From JAGQYH01 sp041393015 (GTDB lineage Bacteria; Bacteroidota; Bacteroidia; Chitinophagales; JADIYW01): 64,000 bases of DNA. Within the stretch, counting starts at the first letter, position 1; each line of letters opens with the position of its first letter. The notes below the pieces were generated by a model, which did not search any database, was not told the origin of the DNA, and saw only the letters and a program-made list of their open reading frames with translations. The DNA lies in NCBI GenBank assembly GCA_041393015.1, contig JAWKKV010000011.1:36752-100751 (forward strand), written 5' to 3'. Made by a program: the position numbers and the translations under genes. Positions 42,133 through 52,272 of this stretch are shown here, one piece after another.

Positions 42133-43443
42133 ATGAATAAAATACTTTTTAGCTTACTTCTAATGTTGTCTGCAAGTCTTGTATTTGGACAAATTGTTGA
42201 TGATGTGATTGTATCAGAAATTAAGACCAATTACAAAGTTTATTTTGAAGGTGAAGAGTTGTTTGAAGCAGAATGTTCTCAATGTCATGGCTTGAAGGAA
42301 AAAGTTGTGTCTGTAGGTTTAGCGGACATTCATACTAAAAGGTCAAGAGAATGGTTGCTTACCTTTTTGGAGAAACCACAAACATTAGAGTACAGCGACG
42401 ATCCTGAAACGAAGGCATATATAGAAGAGTATGGCTCCATCAACCATACTGTTATCAATCATCTTAATGAATCGGATTATAACAACATTTTAAATTTTGT
42501 AGAAAGCGAATTGAACGGACCTACTTATGACAATTCTAAGGTAAAGGAAGTTTATTATGTGCTGCAAAATAAAGATATCAAAGTTGGAGACTACAAAAAT
42601 TATTTTCCTTCCGGGAAACTGTCTCACTTTTATATTTACAACAATGGCTTGCCTTGGGAAGTAAAAGAAGTTTATGACGTTTTTGGCGATAAAAAAGACG
42701 GTGGAAGCTTGAAAAACGGAACAGGAACCATCAATCGCTACGATAAATATGGCAACAAAGAATCTGTAACTACTTATGTTGGTGGATTTAGAAGTGGTGA
42801 ATACAAGCAATATTATGATGGAGGTCAATTAGAGTTGTTGGGCTACTATTCTAATGGGAAGGCTAACGGTAAATGGACCTATTTTTATACTTCCGGAGAG
42901 ATAAAAAATTACATTACTTATAGAGATGGCAGAATCATCTCGAATAGAGAAGGAGACAAACCAGATGTAAATCCGGGATTAAGATCGCCTGCGAATTATG
43001 GCACCAGTGCTAATTCAGCAAATACTACCAAAGCTTCTGAAGCCATTGAAACCACCACCATCATTTATCCTTATAATGAAACCATTAGATGGGAAAAGGG
43101 AGAAGCCTCCAATCCTACTTATACTGATCTTGGAAATAAACTAATATCAAAGCTAATACTAAAGCAACAAGATGATTTATACATCAATGCAACTGTCGGT
43201 TTTCAAAGGTTTCATCCTCCGGCTGTTATAGATAAATATGTCAATGAATTGAAAAGTTATGGTGAATTCGAATTCTATCGATTAGACAATGTAGGTTTTA
43301 CAGATGTTGATGGAAAACAATTGGTGCTTATGGATTATTATTTATCATATATCTACCAAAACATAAAAATGTATGTGAGCTATGTATTAGTGAATGGTGA
43401 GTATAAACTAGATGGTTGGAGTTTTGAAGCCGCTAAAGAATAG
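42133..43443 (+). CDS. secreted cytochrome c-like protein with MORN-type repeats
   Basis: A 436-residue protein with an SPI signal (SLLLMLSASLVFGQ, cleaved near residue 20). Residues about 40-130 read as a small c-type cytochrome with CSQCH (Cys48, Cys51, His52), a helix and a C-terminal helix (NILNFVESEL). Residues about 150-265 hold Gly/Tyr-rich MORN-like units (GDYKNYFPSGKLSHFYIYNNG, GEYKQYYDGGQLELLGYYSNG, GKWTYFYTSGEIKNYITY). The last about 130 residues form an unassigned alpha/beta domain. The combination is unusual and the function is not known; a periplasmic or surface location is inferred from the signal and haem motif. Confidence 0.75.
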   Translation: MNKILFSLLLMLSASLVFGQIVDDVIVSEIKTNYKVYFEGEELFEAECSQCHGLKEKVVSVGLADIHTKRSREWLLTFLEKPQTLEYSDDPETKAYIEEYGSINHTVINHLNESDYNNILNFVESELNGPTYDNSKVKEVYYVLQNKDIKVGDYKNYFPSGKLSHFYIYNNGLPWEVKEVYDVFGDKKDGGSLKNGTGTINRYDKYGNKESVTTYVGGFRSGEYKQYYDGGQLELLGYYSNGKANGKWTYFYTSGEIKNYITYRDGRIISNREGDKPDVNPGLRSPANYGTSANSANTTKASEAIETTTIIYPYNETIRWEKGEASNPTYTDLGNKLISKLILKQQDDLYINATVGFQRFHPPAVIDKYVNELKSYGEFEFYRLDNVGFTDVDGKQLVLMDYYLSYIYQNIKMYVSYVLVNGEYKLDGWSFEAAKE

Positions 43444-43453
43444 TCTATAGTAT

Positions 43454-44578
43454 TTATAGCGATCCGTTTTGAACATATTTTACTATAGCCACAATGATTA
43501 GCGCCAATAATATAGAACTTAAAATTGTGATGGCGATTTTCCATTTATCATAAGGTCTGTCGCCATGCGTTTCTCCTGTTCTGCCATTTATTAAAAAGCG
43601 ATATACTTTATTGTTGTATTTAAATGCACTTACCCAAATAGGCAATAAAATGTGCTTAAAACTCACATCATCAAATTGTGTTTGAGAACTATTGATTCGT
43701 TGCTTATCACCACCAATATCTTGCAAAATATGCCCTCGAATAATATGTCCCATTTTCACTTTTACCAACCCAAAACCTTCTTGTACGCCAATTTGATAGA
43801 TTTCTGTACGAAACCCTGAAAGAAATTTCTCATCAAAAGGAACAAGGTTATGAAGATCATATGGCTCCAAATAGTCAATATATTTAGAGTCTAAAGAAGT
43901 ACAAGCGACAATCAAGGTGTCATCAAAATTTACATTTACATTTCCAGAAACGTTGTTCCATCTTGTTTTAATCACCGTTTGAGTAGTGGTTACCATTTTA
44001 CCGTTTACCATTTGTTGCACCCGAACAGTATCAGTATAATGAATGCCTCGTTGCCCTCTATATTGCGTTCGGGTTTTGCTATCAAATGTCCAATAAGGAA
44101 TATAAATGCCAACTATTTTATCATCTAACCGTTGGACATCTTTTAGTTTCCCCGGCAAAAACCACTTTCCTTTCAGCCATTTTTTGAAATGATCTTTTGC
44201 CTCTTTTTCAGTTATCTTAAATGGAAGAATAGCTTTAGGCTTAAGCAATGTAGAATTGTTTCCACCTTCCATTACTAAGCTATTGCTACAATACGGACAA
44301 TCCATGGAACTAACTCCCGGAGGAAAAGTAGTATTGGCTCCGCAAGCACTGCACTTTACATCAACTACTTCTAACTTCTCTTCATCTTTTAAGCTGTTTC
44401 GGATAAACGACTCATAGTCAATTTCCTCAATAACGACCGTGTGATCGGTAATCTCATTTTGAGTGCCACAATATGGGCATACCAAATGCTCCGTACCGGG
44501 TTGAAATTTTAATTCTGCTGCACACTTTGTACAGTTTACAATTTCAACTAATGATGATACCGCATTATTTTCGGGCAT
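43454..44578 (-). CDS. zinc-ribbon membrane protein
   Basis: A 374-residue protein with two N-terminal zinc ribbons: CTKCAAELKF...CPYCG (about 12-35) and CSACGANTTF...CPYCS (about 80-98). A beta-rich middle follows, with YIPYWTFDSKTRTQYRGQRG, and one C-terminal membrane helix (about 345-367). Proteins like this are often encoded next to SPFH/GYF proteins, as here. Cellular role unknown; it resembles a bacterial TFIIB-type zinc-ribbon membrane family. Confidence 0.78.
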   Translation of the reverse strand: MPENNAVSSLVEIVNCTKCAAELKFQPGTEHLVCPYCGTQNEITDHTVVIEEIDYESFIRNSLKDEEKLEVVDVKCSACGANTTFPPGVSSMDCPYCSNSLVMEGGNNSTLLKPKAILPFKITEKEAKDHFKKWLKGKWFLPGKLKDVQRLDDKIVGIYIPYWTFDSKTRTQYRGQRGIHYTDTVRVQQMVNGKMVTTTQTVIKTRWNNVSGNVNVNFDDTLIVACTSLDSKYIDYLEPYDLHNLVPFDEKFLSGFRTEIYQIGVQEGFGLVKVKMGHIIRGHILQDIGGDKQRINSSQTQFDDVSFKHILLPIWVSAFKYNNKVYRFLINGRTGETHGDRPYDKWKIAITILSSILLALIIVAIVKYVQNGSL

Positions 44579-44620
44579 TTGATTGAGTTATTGTTTTAGT
44601 AGATTAATTCTTAAATCAAT

Positions 44621-44694
44621 AATCGTTAATCTTCATTCGTTAATTAACTGCTTGTAATGTTTCATTCAATCTTCGAGTAATTTGATTAACGATT
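44621..44694. repeat. long inverted repeat in a degenerate TTAAC-rich spacer
   Basis: AATCGTTAATC (44621-44631) and GATTAACGATT (44684-44694) are exact inverted copies 52 bases apart. The surrounding gap 44579-44746 is made of degenerate units such as GATTAACGA, TTCGTTAATT and TCGAATA. Similar units lie at about 16475-16520. No gene is visible. Confidence 0.5.
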
Positions 44695-44746
44695 GGAGAA
44701 TAGTGATTAACGAATATCGAATTTTCTAATCTCGAATAATGGTCAT

Positions 44747-45850
44747 TTACCCTTCTGGGATTGGAGGCGGCATAGTATTGAAAGCTGAGTTAAACTCCGT
44801 TAAAGAAGATGCCGGCATCCAATTCGCCAAGCCTGTTTTCCATACCAATGACTCCGGTTGAATAGCTCCCGTTTTAATGCCATCCATTATTAAAGCTACA
44901 TCAAAAGGTCCGGTTGACTGACCATCTTTTGCAACATAATAAGTTACTTGATTTGGTAATGGCGGTGGCACACTAGCGCCTTTCGCCACTTGTGGTGTGG
45001 TCATTTGCGTCATCATTTGTTGCGCCATGGCAAATCCAATGCCCATTCCGATGCCTTCTCCAGCTCCACCACTTGGATTCTTAGCCGCATGTTCCATTGC
45101 TTCAGCTGCTTGATATTGCGTGTATTTGCTTAAGTCGCCAATAACACCCATACTGCTTCTTTTGTCTAAAGCCTCCTCTACTTTTGGTGGTAATGAAATA
45201 TTCTCTATTAATAAAGAAGTTAATTCAATACCATATAATCCAATTTCTGTTTCAATTTTATTCTTGATGAATCTTGATAACTGATCGTAATTGGCAGCCA
45301 TTTCAAGCACCGGAATTTTACTTTGTCCGGCTACTTCTGCAAACCTGCTCACAATGAAATTTCGCAATTGACCAGTTACTTCATCAACGGTAAATTGCCC
45401 ATCGGTTCCGGCTATTTCACGAATTAACTTAGCCGCATCATTTACTTTCAAAGCATAGGTTCCGAAAGCTCTAATTCTTAATGGACCAAATTCAGGATCA
45501 CGCAACATAATTGGATTCTGAGTGCCCCATTTTAGATTGGTGAAGTTTTTTGTATTGACGAAATACACTTCCGCTTTAAACGGACTGTTAAAACCATGCT
45601 TCCAACTTCTAATGGTTGTTAAAATAGGCATGTTTTCGGTAGTCAATTCATATAAACCCGGCTGAAAAACATCTGCAATTTCGCCTTCATTGACCAACAC
45701 AGCCACTTGAGATTCTCTTACAGTTAGCTGTGCGCCATATTTAATTTCATTTTGATAGCGCTCAAAACGATAAACCATAGTGTCCTGACTATCGTCCGTC
45801 CAAGCGATAATGTCTACAAACTCTGATACTAGTTTTTTCCAAAGATTCAT
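44747..45850 (-). CDS. SPFH-domain protein with C-terminal GYF_2 domain
   Basis: A 367-residue protein. The N-terminal about 290 residues match the YdjI-like/virion-core SPFH family: GAQLTVRESQVAVLVNEGEI, FQPGLYELTTENMP, PIMLRDPEFGPLRIRAFGTY. A glycine/methionine-rich stretch (GEGIGMGIGFAMAQQMM) leads to a GYF_2 domain (YYVAKDGQSTGPFDVALI...LVWKTGLANWMPA, about 305-355). These proteins are thought to sit on membranes and scaffold other proteins. It is paired with the zinc-ribbon membrane protein downstream, a common neighbourhood. Confidence 0.85.
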   Translation of the reverse strand: MNLWKKLVSEFVDIIAWTDDSQDTMVYRFERYQNEIKYGAQLTVRESQVAVLVNEGEIADVFQPGLYELTTENMPILTTIRSWKHGFNSPFKAEVYFVNTKNFTNLKWGTQNPIMLRDPEFGPLRIRAFGTYALKVNDAAKLIREIAGTDGQFTVDEVTGQLRNFIVSRFAEVAGQSKIPVLEMAANYDQLSRFIKNKIETEIGLYGIELTSLLIENISLPPKVEEALDKRSSMGVIGDLSKYTQYQAAEAMEHAAKNPSGGAGEGIGMGIGFAMAQQMMTQMTTPQVAKGASVPPPLPNQVTYYVAKDGQSTGPFDVALIMDGIKTGAIQPESLVWKTGLANWMPASSLTEFNSAFNTMPPPIPEG

Positions 45851-45953
45851 TCTGTATATATTTTATGATGACATTGCTATCATCGAGTATAAAAATTAAT
45901 CCATGACAAAATACGATGGTCTCATTAAAGAAAGAAGAATTGTGAAAGAAAAT

Positions 45954-48041
45954 TTAGCGAATCAAAGTTATATGACCTTCTTTATCTGTCTTTTCGCCTG
46001 TTTCTATGCTAGTAGCTTTTAGATAATAAACATAAACATCGAGTTCTTGATCTTCTCCTTTGTAAGTTCCATTCCATCCAACAGAAAAGTCATTGGTTTC
46101 AAATAGCAATTCTCCCCATCTATTATAAATCCTAAATTCATCCAAATCAAATTCATCCAAATCTCCTAAAATGGCTAGTAAATCATTGTCATTGTCGCCA
46201 TTGGGTGTAAAAGCACTTGGTACATATAAACCCGGAACATCTATGGCACAAATTAATACGGAATCTCTTATAGGACAGGTTTCATTGCCTATTGGTGTAA
46301 TGGTTACATACACATAGATAGAATCCCCAACTACCGGCTGAGCAAATGTTCCAGTACAACCTAAAACACAACTCAATTCTGCTTCAGATGACCATTCAAC
46401 ATCAAAGCTGGATCCATTAGGCGCATCTACGGTTACAAACAATGGAATGTTTTGTCCTTCCGGTACACAAATAATATCTGCTCCGGTTAATTCTGCTGTA
46501 ATACCAGAAGTGGTGTTCACCATCACTAAATCGCTGCTGACTTCTCCTGAACAGCCTGCTTGAGTGGAATAAGTTGCTCTGATTAAATCTCCTTGAGAAC
46601 CATTCACCAAAACAAAAGTATCGGCATTCTGACCAATTTGTTCTACTGCATTTAAATACCAAGTAATTTCTCCTGTTGGGCCTCCACCGGAAGTATCAGC
46701 AAAAAAGGTTACTGACTCGCCTTCACAAATAAGCACAGGATTTGGCGTTACTACTATTGATAAATTAGAAGGTGTTTCCACAATTATGGTATCTTCTAAA
46801 GTAATTACACAACCATTACTCGTAACCTCAACTGTATAAACTGTAGTTTGAGTTGGCATAACATCAAAGGTTAGTGGCAATGTCACCGGACCGGAAGGTA
46901 AAGAAGGATCTACCGGTTGCAACCAACTTAAAATCGCAGCACTGTTGATGCCACTGCTAATAGTAATTTGCGCTGTGTCACCAGGACAAACACTACTTGG
47001 ATTAGCCACCATTGTTGCTTCTAATCTTCTTCCAAAAGCAAATGACGTATCACTAAAAGCTGTCCAATTGGCAACACTTACAAAAGTTGGACTCGCAAAT
47101 GAATTTTCAGTATAACTCCATTCTCGAGCCGGATTGTTTTCCCAATTCACCATTATATCCCAATTGCCTTCTTCCGCAGAAACATATTGCAAGCCAATAT
47201 CCATATTATCGTTGCCGCTTAATTGGTAAATTCTATGATAGAAAAATGGGTTGATCTCGCATATTTCGTCTTCTTTATCGTCTCTGTTATAGTTTTCTGA
47301 AGTAGCATCTACATTCGCCATTCTTACACCCATAACATTTGCATTGGCGCTTCCAGGTGTTAGTTGAACCACTCTTTTTCTAAGTGTTCCTAATGAAGAG
47401 CCTACTGGAAATTCGTACAAATCTGTGCTGTTCGTCGTCCAACTGATATAGGCGTCCCCTAAACTGCTTACAAAACCATCACTGGCTACAACAGCTCCAT
47501 TATCAGGATTTAGCACCTGCATTAAGCTATTATCTGTTGCTAATTCGGCATCTAAAATTTGAAGTGTTCCGGTTGGGTCAATGAAGGCATCAATAGTTTG
47601 TCTTTTTAGATTGTATAAAAGACTTCCTTTAAGACTTAAGTTGTGAAAGGTAGTAATACTTGTTCCGGTTATGAGTTGTTCAATACTCGTATCTAATTCA
47701 ACAGTACTTTGAAAGGCATTGAATACGCCGCTATTGTCCCAATTTCCTTTTACAACAAAAACGGAGTTTAAACTGGCAGCATCTAATCCTGAAATATTAT
47801 GATTAGCAAGGTTGATGCAATCTCCATCAATCCAAACATAACCGGCATTATCGATATTACCATTAGTAGGTCCTGCGGCGGTTCCATTTTGCAAGCTGCC
47901 TAAAACGCCGACCAAAGCATTGTCCGTAACGGTTACTTGTGCTCCATTATTCACAAAAATTTGTGCTACTAAATTATTCCCTCCCAAAAAGAGAAATAAT
48001 AAAACAAAAAATGATTGTATAAACCCCTTATACCTTTTCAC
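45954..48041 (-). CDS. large secreted protein with gliding-type (T9SS type B) C-terminal domain
   Basis: A 695-residue exported protein. An N-terminal hydrophobic segment serves as signal (FFVLLFLFLGGNNLVAQ). The middle is Ig-like and beta-rich, with several adhesin-like modules (VVTPNPVLICEGESVTFFAD, ADIICVPEGQNIPLFVTVD). The end is a classic gliding-motility-associated C-terminal domain: VPSAFTPNGDNDNDLL, FRIYNRWGELLFET, GWNGTYKGE and YVYYLKA. It is exported by the type IX system and is probably a surface adhesin or gliding component; the ligand is unknown. Confidence 0.85.
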   Translation of the reverse strand: MKRYKGFIQSFFVLLFLFLGGNNLVAQIFVNNGAQVTVTDNALVGVLGSLQNGTAAGPTNGNIDNAGYVWIDGDCINLANHNISGLDAASLNSVFVVKGNWDNSGVFNAFQSTVELDTSIEQLITGTSITTFHNLSLKGSLLYNLKRQTIDAFIDPTGTLQILDAELATDNSLMQVLNPDNGAVVASDGFVSSLGDAYISWTTNSTDLYEFPVGSSLGTLRKRVVQLTPGSANANVMGVRMANVDATSENYNRDDKEDEICEINPFFYHRIYQLSGNDNMDIGLQYVSAEEGNWDIMVNWENNPAREWSYTENSFASPTFVSVANWTAFSDTSFAFGRRLEATMVANPSSVCPGDTAQITISSGINSAAILSWLQPVDPSLPSGPVTLPLTFDVMPTQTTVYTVEVTSNGCVITLEDTIIVETPSNLSIVVTPNPVLICEGESVTFFADTSGGGPTGEITWYLNAVEQIGQNADTFVLVNGSQGDLIRATYSTQAGCSGEVSSDLVMVNTTSGITAELTGADIICVPEGQNIPLFVTVDAPNGSSFDVEWSSEAELSCVLGCTGTFAQPVVGDSIYVYVTITPIGNETCPIRDSVLICAIDVPGLYVPSAFTPNGDNDNDLLAILGDLDEFDLDEFRIYNRWGELLFETNDFSVGWNGTYKGEDQELDVYVYYLKATSIETGEKTDKEGHITLIR

Positions 48042-48143
48042 TAAAACAAAATTAGTAAATAATTTAACTATATCAGGGGTTTGCTGTGAGGCAGTTTCTT
48101 AGTTATGGCTGCAATTTACAACTTTCTACTCACTTTTGAAGTA

Positions 48144-50771
48144 CTATTTCGTAGCAACGGCAATCTGCTTCTTATACTTTTTAGTGTTTCCATCTAAATC
48201 AAACAAATCAATCAATATGATATATAAACCCGTTCTCACTTTTTCTCCTGCTTCATTGGTTCCATCCCACTTGAAAAAACCTTCTGTTCCTAGTGTTTCA
48301 TTTCTTACCAAATGATTTACTTCTCTACCATTTGAATCAAAGATTCTTAGATTGGCTACAAACTCAATATTGTTAAGCTTATAGCTGATGATAGCAAAAT
48401 CTTCAAAGCCATCATTGTCCGGACTGATTACTTCTGGCGAAACATTAATTTCATCCCCACTAACTATTTCGGTTGTTGAAGAATTTAAATAGGTTGGTGT
48501 GGCATATCCCACATTTGTGGATGCTGAATTCCAATTGTTTTGATCTTGAGTCGGCTTAGAGATGCTGATTCTTTCTAACGAAACGCCATTTTTATCATCT
48601 ATAATTTCATTATGCCAATCTTCTGAATAACTCAGTCTATCTAAAACGGTCAAATCACTTCTGAATAAAACGACTACTCCTTCCTTATCATCATAGTTGA
48701 CGGTAGAAGAAATTTGTACAAATTTACTCGGCGATTCTACATAATACGCCTGTTTAACTAAATCAGGATCTTGCGTTAGTACGATAAAGTCATTGGGAAA
48801 AATCAATTTTCTAGTTTCACTCAAATTTTGAAAAGTAGTAACAGAATCAGGCATAAAAACATCTGCTTCCGCTAAAATCAAATCTTTTGTAGAAAGTAAT
48901 TTGTCGGAGGTATTATATAATTCCACAAAATCTACTTGGCCAGAATATGGATTAAACAAAACCTCGTTGATTAACAAATCTCCAACTTCTATAGACAAAG
49001 GCAGTCCAAATTCCCAACTATTTGCGACTCCAATTTCATTTCCTTCGCAGTCAAACAATTGGCTAACAGTTATGGTATAAATGGTGTTGGCTACTAAAAA
49101 TACAGGTAATTCAATGGCAATTCGATTAAGTTCAGGTTCAACAACCGTAAAATCCACGATTGCTCCCAACCCGTTATCAATAGAAATAGATAGGTTGTTT
49201 AATGCCGATAAATTTATTTTCTCATTAAAAACAGCTGTGATATTAGCAGAGTCAACCACTTCTACATCTATTAATTGAATAGGTTCATTATCTGCCAAGC
49301 TCCCACTTACCGAATTTTCTCGTGCCGGCGTGCCGCCCGATGGATCTAATGATGCTTTCCAATTGACAGCTTCTAAACATGGGAAGTCTGTATCAATCAT
49401 TTCTAATGACCAACCACCATCGTCTTTTATATTATCTCTATAAAAGGCACTCGTATAGGTAATGTTAAAAATCAATTGGCCATTTTCATCTCTTAGGGTA
49501 AGATCATCTCCCGAATCATTTAAAGTAGGTAAACCATCTACTCCTATTACTTCTCCAAAGCCACTGAAGAGTTCTACAAACTGTTCATTGCATACAACGG
49601 CATAAGCTCCCGGCACCAAAATTTTAGTTGGAAAATCAGCTATTCCTGTGGCAGATGCGTCTTGTAACGTCCAATTCTCCAATTGAAATGCCTTATCCGT
49701 TGGATTATAAATCTCTATAAATTCCACATTAGGAACGGAGGTAAAATCTTTAGGAGCAGCATGAATTTCTGTAATAATGACATCATTAAAAGCAGCTGGC
49801 ACCGTTTCAAAATAAGAAAATGGCAAGGTTACTGTTTCCATCACATTACCACTTAAATCGCTAACTCCAGAAATTGTTATCTCATAACTTACGCCACTTT
49901 GAAAAGAAGATCCAAAAGTTAATCGTACTTCATCTGCACTTATCAATTCTACATTCGCAGGAAGGTTAATTCCATTGTTGACCATGTAAGAGGTATTGTC
50001 TAAAACCGTAACTGGATCAAGCGCTTCAGAAAATTCGATTAGGAGTGACGAATCCGATAACACATCTAATAACAATACCGTTGGGGCAATTGAATCCATA
50101 ATACCTTCGCCTGTAACAGAGAAATCATCAAAGAAAAAGAAGCCTTCACTTCTTGTACTTGAATACTTAATTCTTACGCCTGAAAAAAGAGAAAAATTGT
50201 AGGTGTTATCATTTACGGTTCCTAAAGAAACTAAATTTGTTCCCCCTTCCTTATCGGCTAAAATCTCCCAGTTCCCTAAATTATCTCGAGTTACTCTTAT
50301 TCTAACATTTACTTCGTCGCCACTATTTAAAGCGCTTCCTGGAGCAGTCGCCAAAATCTCAGAGCTATTAGACCCCGTTTGTTTAAATAATTTAAGTTGA
50401 TCGGTATTCCCACTTTGCTCTCCAATTCGTAAATAATATCCATTAAGAGGTCCGGTTAAATCAGATTGATCCGACATTAAATAAACTTCAGCTCTATTGC
50501 TGGATGATGGATTACTTTCATATCTATGGTAAAATTCCCAAACGGCATTTTGTGCAGCAGAAGAAACCGTAATTAAATAAGCTTCTCCAGTGCTATTGAT
50601 ATCTTTCAATTCTAATTCACCACCAGTAACCGCAAATTTTTGAATCTCGCCAGACCATGTTGGATTATTAGAAATATCGCCATCAGAAAAATCATCGTTG
50701 AACTGACTGTAGCCCAACATGGAGGTTAGACAAAGCGTTATAAAAAGTAAATTTTTTATTAATGATGACAT
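48144..50771 (-). CDS. secreted multidomain protein with lamin-tail domains
   Basis: An 875-residue exported protein (signal FITLCLTSMLGYSQ). It has an N-terminal jelly-roll-like domain (about 22-225), bacterial Ig-like stretches, and two lamin-tail domains recognisable by NDVIITEIHAAP...NVEFIEIYNPTDKAF and EVLFNPYSGQVDFVELYNTSDK. The C-terminus (EVISPDNDGFEDFAII, FKWDGTNEAGEKVRTGLYII) is the FlgD-Ig/gliding-like fold used as a type IX tail. It is convergent with nothing and lies 102 bp upstream of the previous secreted gene. Role unknown, surface exposed by inference. Confidence 0.8.
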   Translation of the reverse strand: MSSLIKNLLFITLCLTSMLGYSQFNDDFSDGDISNNPTWSGEIQKFAVTGGELELKDINSTGEAYLITVSSAAQNAVWEFYHRYESNPSSSNRAEVYLMSDQSDLTGPLNGYYLRIGEQSGNTDQLKLFKQTGSNSSEILATAPGSALNSGDEVNVRIRVTRDNLGNWEILADKEGGTNLVSLGTVNDNTYNFSLFSGVRIKYSSTRSEGFFFFDDFSVTGEGIMDSIAPTVLLLDVLSDSSLLIEFSEALDPVTVLDNTSYMVNNGINLPANVELISADEVRLTFGSSFQSGVSYEITISGVSDLSGNVMETVTLPFSYFETVPAAFNDVIITEIHAAPKDFTSVPNVEFIEIYNPTDKAFQLENWTLQDASATGIADFPTKILVPGAYAVVCNEQFVELFSGFGEVIGVDGLPTLNDSGDDLTLRDENGQLIFNITYTSAFYRDNIKDDGGWSLEMIDTDFPCLEAVNWKASLDPSGGTPARENSVSGSLADNEPIQLIDVEVVDSANITAVFNEKINLSALNNLSISIDNGLGAIVDFTVVEPELNRIAIELPVFLVANTIYTITVSQLFDCEGNEIGVANSWEFGLPLSIEVGDLLINEVLFNPYSGQVDFVELYNTSDKLLSTKDLILAEADVFMPDSVTTFQNLSETRKLIFPNDFIVLTQDPDLVKQAYYVESPSKFVQISSTVNYDDKEGVVVLFRSDLTVLDRLSYSEDWHNEIIDDKNGVSLERISISKPTQDQNNWNSASTNVGYATPTYLNSSTTEIVSGDEINVSPEVISPDNDGFEDFAIISYKLNNIEFVANLRIFDSNGREVNHLVRNETLGTEGFFKWDGTNEAGEKVRTGLYIILIDLFDLDGNTKKYKKQIAVATK

Positions 50772-50884
50772 TTAAGAAGATTGTTGACTTAAGTTATTTT
50801 AATTTTAATCTATAAATATAGCCATTGAGAATCTATTTTATAGATAGATTAAAATTTATAACCACTAAAATAAACACAAATAAA

Positions 50885-51895
50885 ATGAAAGTAGCAGTTG
50901 TAGGCGTAACCGGCATGGTTGGAAATGTAATGTTGGAAGTTTTGAAAGAACACAATTTCCCTGTTACAGAATTAATTCCAGTAGCTTCTGAGCGATCAAA
51001 AGGCAAAAAAATTAATTATAATGGAAATGAATATACGGTGGTTACCATTCCTGAAGCGATTGAGATGAGACCTGATATTGCTATATTTTCTGCAGGAGGT
51101 GGAACTTCATTACAATGGGCACCTAAATTTGCAGAAGTGGGTACTGTGGTCATTGACAACTCTTCTGCATGGAGAATGGATCCTGATAAAAAATTAATTG
51201 TTCCGGAAATTAATGCTAACGAGTTAACAGAAGCGCATAAAATAATTGCTAACCCAAATTGCAGCACTATTCAAATGGTAATGGCTTTAGCTCCATTGCA
51301 CGACAAATATGGCATTAAAAGGTTGGTGATTTCTACGTATCAAAGTGTTACGGGAACAGGTGTTGCTGCTGTTCAACAAATGGAAAATGAGCGTAATAAT
51401 ATTGACGGAGAAATGGTTTATCCTTATCCAATAGATAAAAACTGCTTGCCTCATGGTGGAAATTTTGAGGCCAATGGATATACTTCTGAAGAAATGAAAT
51501 TGGTGAACGAAACCAGAAAAATCTTAGGAGATGATTCTATTCAGGTAACTGCCACTGTTGTTAGAGTTCCAGTTGTTGGAGGACATTCAGAATCTATTAA
51601 CGTAGAGTTTAAAAATGATTACAAACTAGAAGACGTACGAAATTTATTAGAAAATTTTGATGGAGTAACGGTTCAGGATGATATTGATCAATTTGTTTAT
51701 CCTATGCCTTTAAGTTCTCAGCATAAAGACGATGTTTTTGTAGGTCGTTTAAGAAGAGATGAATCTCAGCCTAATTCACTGAACATGTGGGTTGTAGCTG
51801 ATAACTTAAGAAAAGGTGCGGCTACCAATGCGGTACAAATTGCCAGCTATTTAGTAGAGCATAATTTAGTGGGCAAAGCTGTTGCCAAAGCATAA
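50885..51895 (+). CDS. asd: aspartate-semialdehyde dehydrogenase
   Basis: A 336-residue enzyme converting aspartyl phosphate to aspartate semialdehyde for lysine, threonine and methionine synthesis. The N-terminal NADP motif is VAVVGVTGMVGN. The catalytic cysteine lies in NPNCSTIQM, and the substrate-side His and Arg in VRVPVVGGHSES. The ATG at 50885 is preferred over one 60 bp upstream because it gives the standard N-terminus and family length. A strong hairpin terminator follows. Confidence 0.95.
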   Translation: MKVAVVGVTGMVGNVMLEVLKEHNFPVTELIPVASERSKGKKINYNGNEYTVVTIPEAIEMRPDIAIFSAGGGTSLQWAPKFAEVGTVVIDNSSAWRMDPDKKLIVPEINANELTEAHKIIANPNCSTIQMVMALAPLHDKYGIKRLVISTYQSVTGTGVAAVQQMENERNNIDGEMVYPYPIDKNCLPHGGNFEANGYTSEEMKLVNETRKILGDDSIQVTATVVRVPVVGGHSESINVEFKNDYKLEDVRNLLENFDGVTVQDDIDQFVYPMPLSSQHKDDVFVGRLRRDESQPNSLNMWVVADNLRKGAATNAVQIASYLVEHNLVGKAVAKA

Positions 51896-51924
51896 CTCAA
51901 CTCATCAACGTATTAAAATAAAGC

Positions 51925-51963
51925 AAGCCTTGTATAAATTATTTATACAAGGCTTAGGCTTTT
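51925..51963 (+). terminator. terminator of asd
   Basis: AAGCCTTGTATAAAT (51925-51939) and its exact complement at 51941-51955 form a 15-bp stem with a single-base loop (effectively a 3-base loop). It is followed by AGGCTTTT. It lies 30 bp after the stop. Confidence 0.8.
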
Positions 51964-52223
51964 AAGCAGGAGTTTCCCATTTCTGGACCATTAACTTATA
52001 TTGCTAAAATTTTACTTAATAGAAGTAAAATGCTAATAATAAAACTTGGGTGTTTAGTCTGAGGGGATTAAATGTTGTTTGATATAATGGTTTAAAAAAA
52101 ATCTCAACCATTATCGAGTAACTGCTACGAGATGAACCACTCTAACAGATATAAGACACTAATTCTATTTATAGTTCCAACTCTCTTATATTTAACGTTT
52201 AATCCTTCCAAAAATTATACAAT
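51964..52223. other. 260-bp intergenic stretch without recognisable genes
   Basis: It lies between the two terminators of the convergent asd and metalloprotease genes. The only structure seen is the inverted repeat ATAATGGTT (52084-52092) / AACCATTAT (52106-52114). No ORF of credible length, RNA gene or transposon end was identified. Confidence 0.6.
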
Positions 52224-52250
52224 AAAAAAAGCCCCGATTTCTCGAGGCTT
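52224..52250 (-). terminator. rho-independent terminator of the metalloprotease gene
   Basis: On the - strand AAGCCTCGA, a GAAA loop and TCGGGGCTT form a 9-bp stem with one T-G pair, then a run of seven T. It lies about 23 bp beyond the stop of the gene that ends at 52273. Confidence 0.88.
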
Positions 52251-52272
52251 CCTTCATTCAAATATTTAGAAT

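Noticed and set aside
50825..50884. Upstream ATG for asd
   Set aside because: The extension has no family match, while the ATG at 50885 opens directly at the conserved NADP-binding motif.
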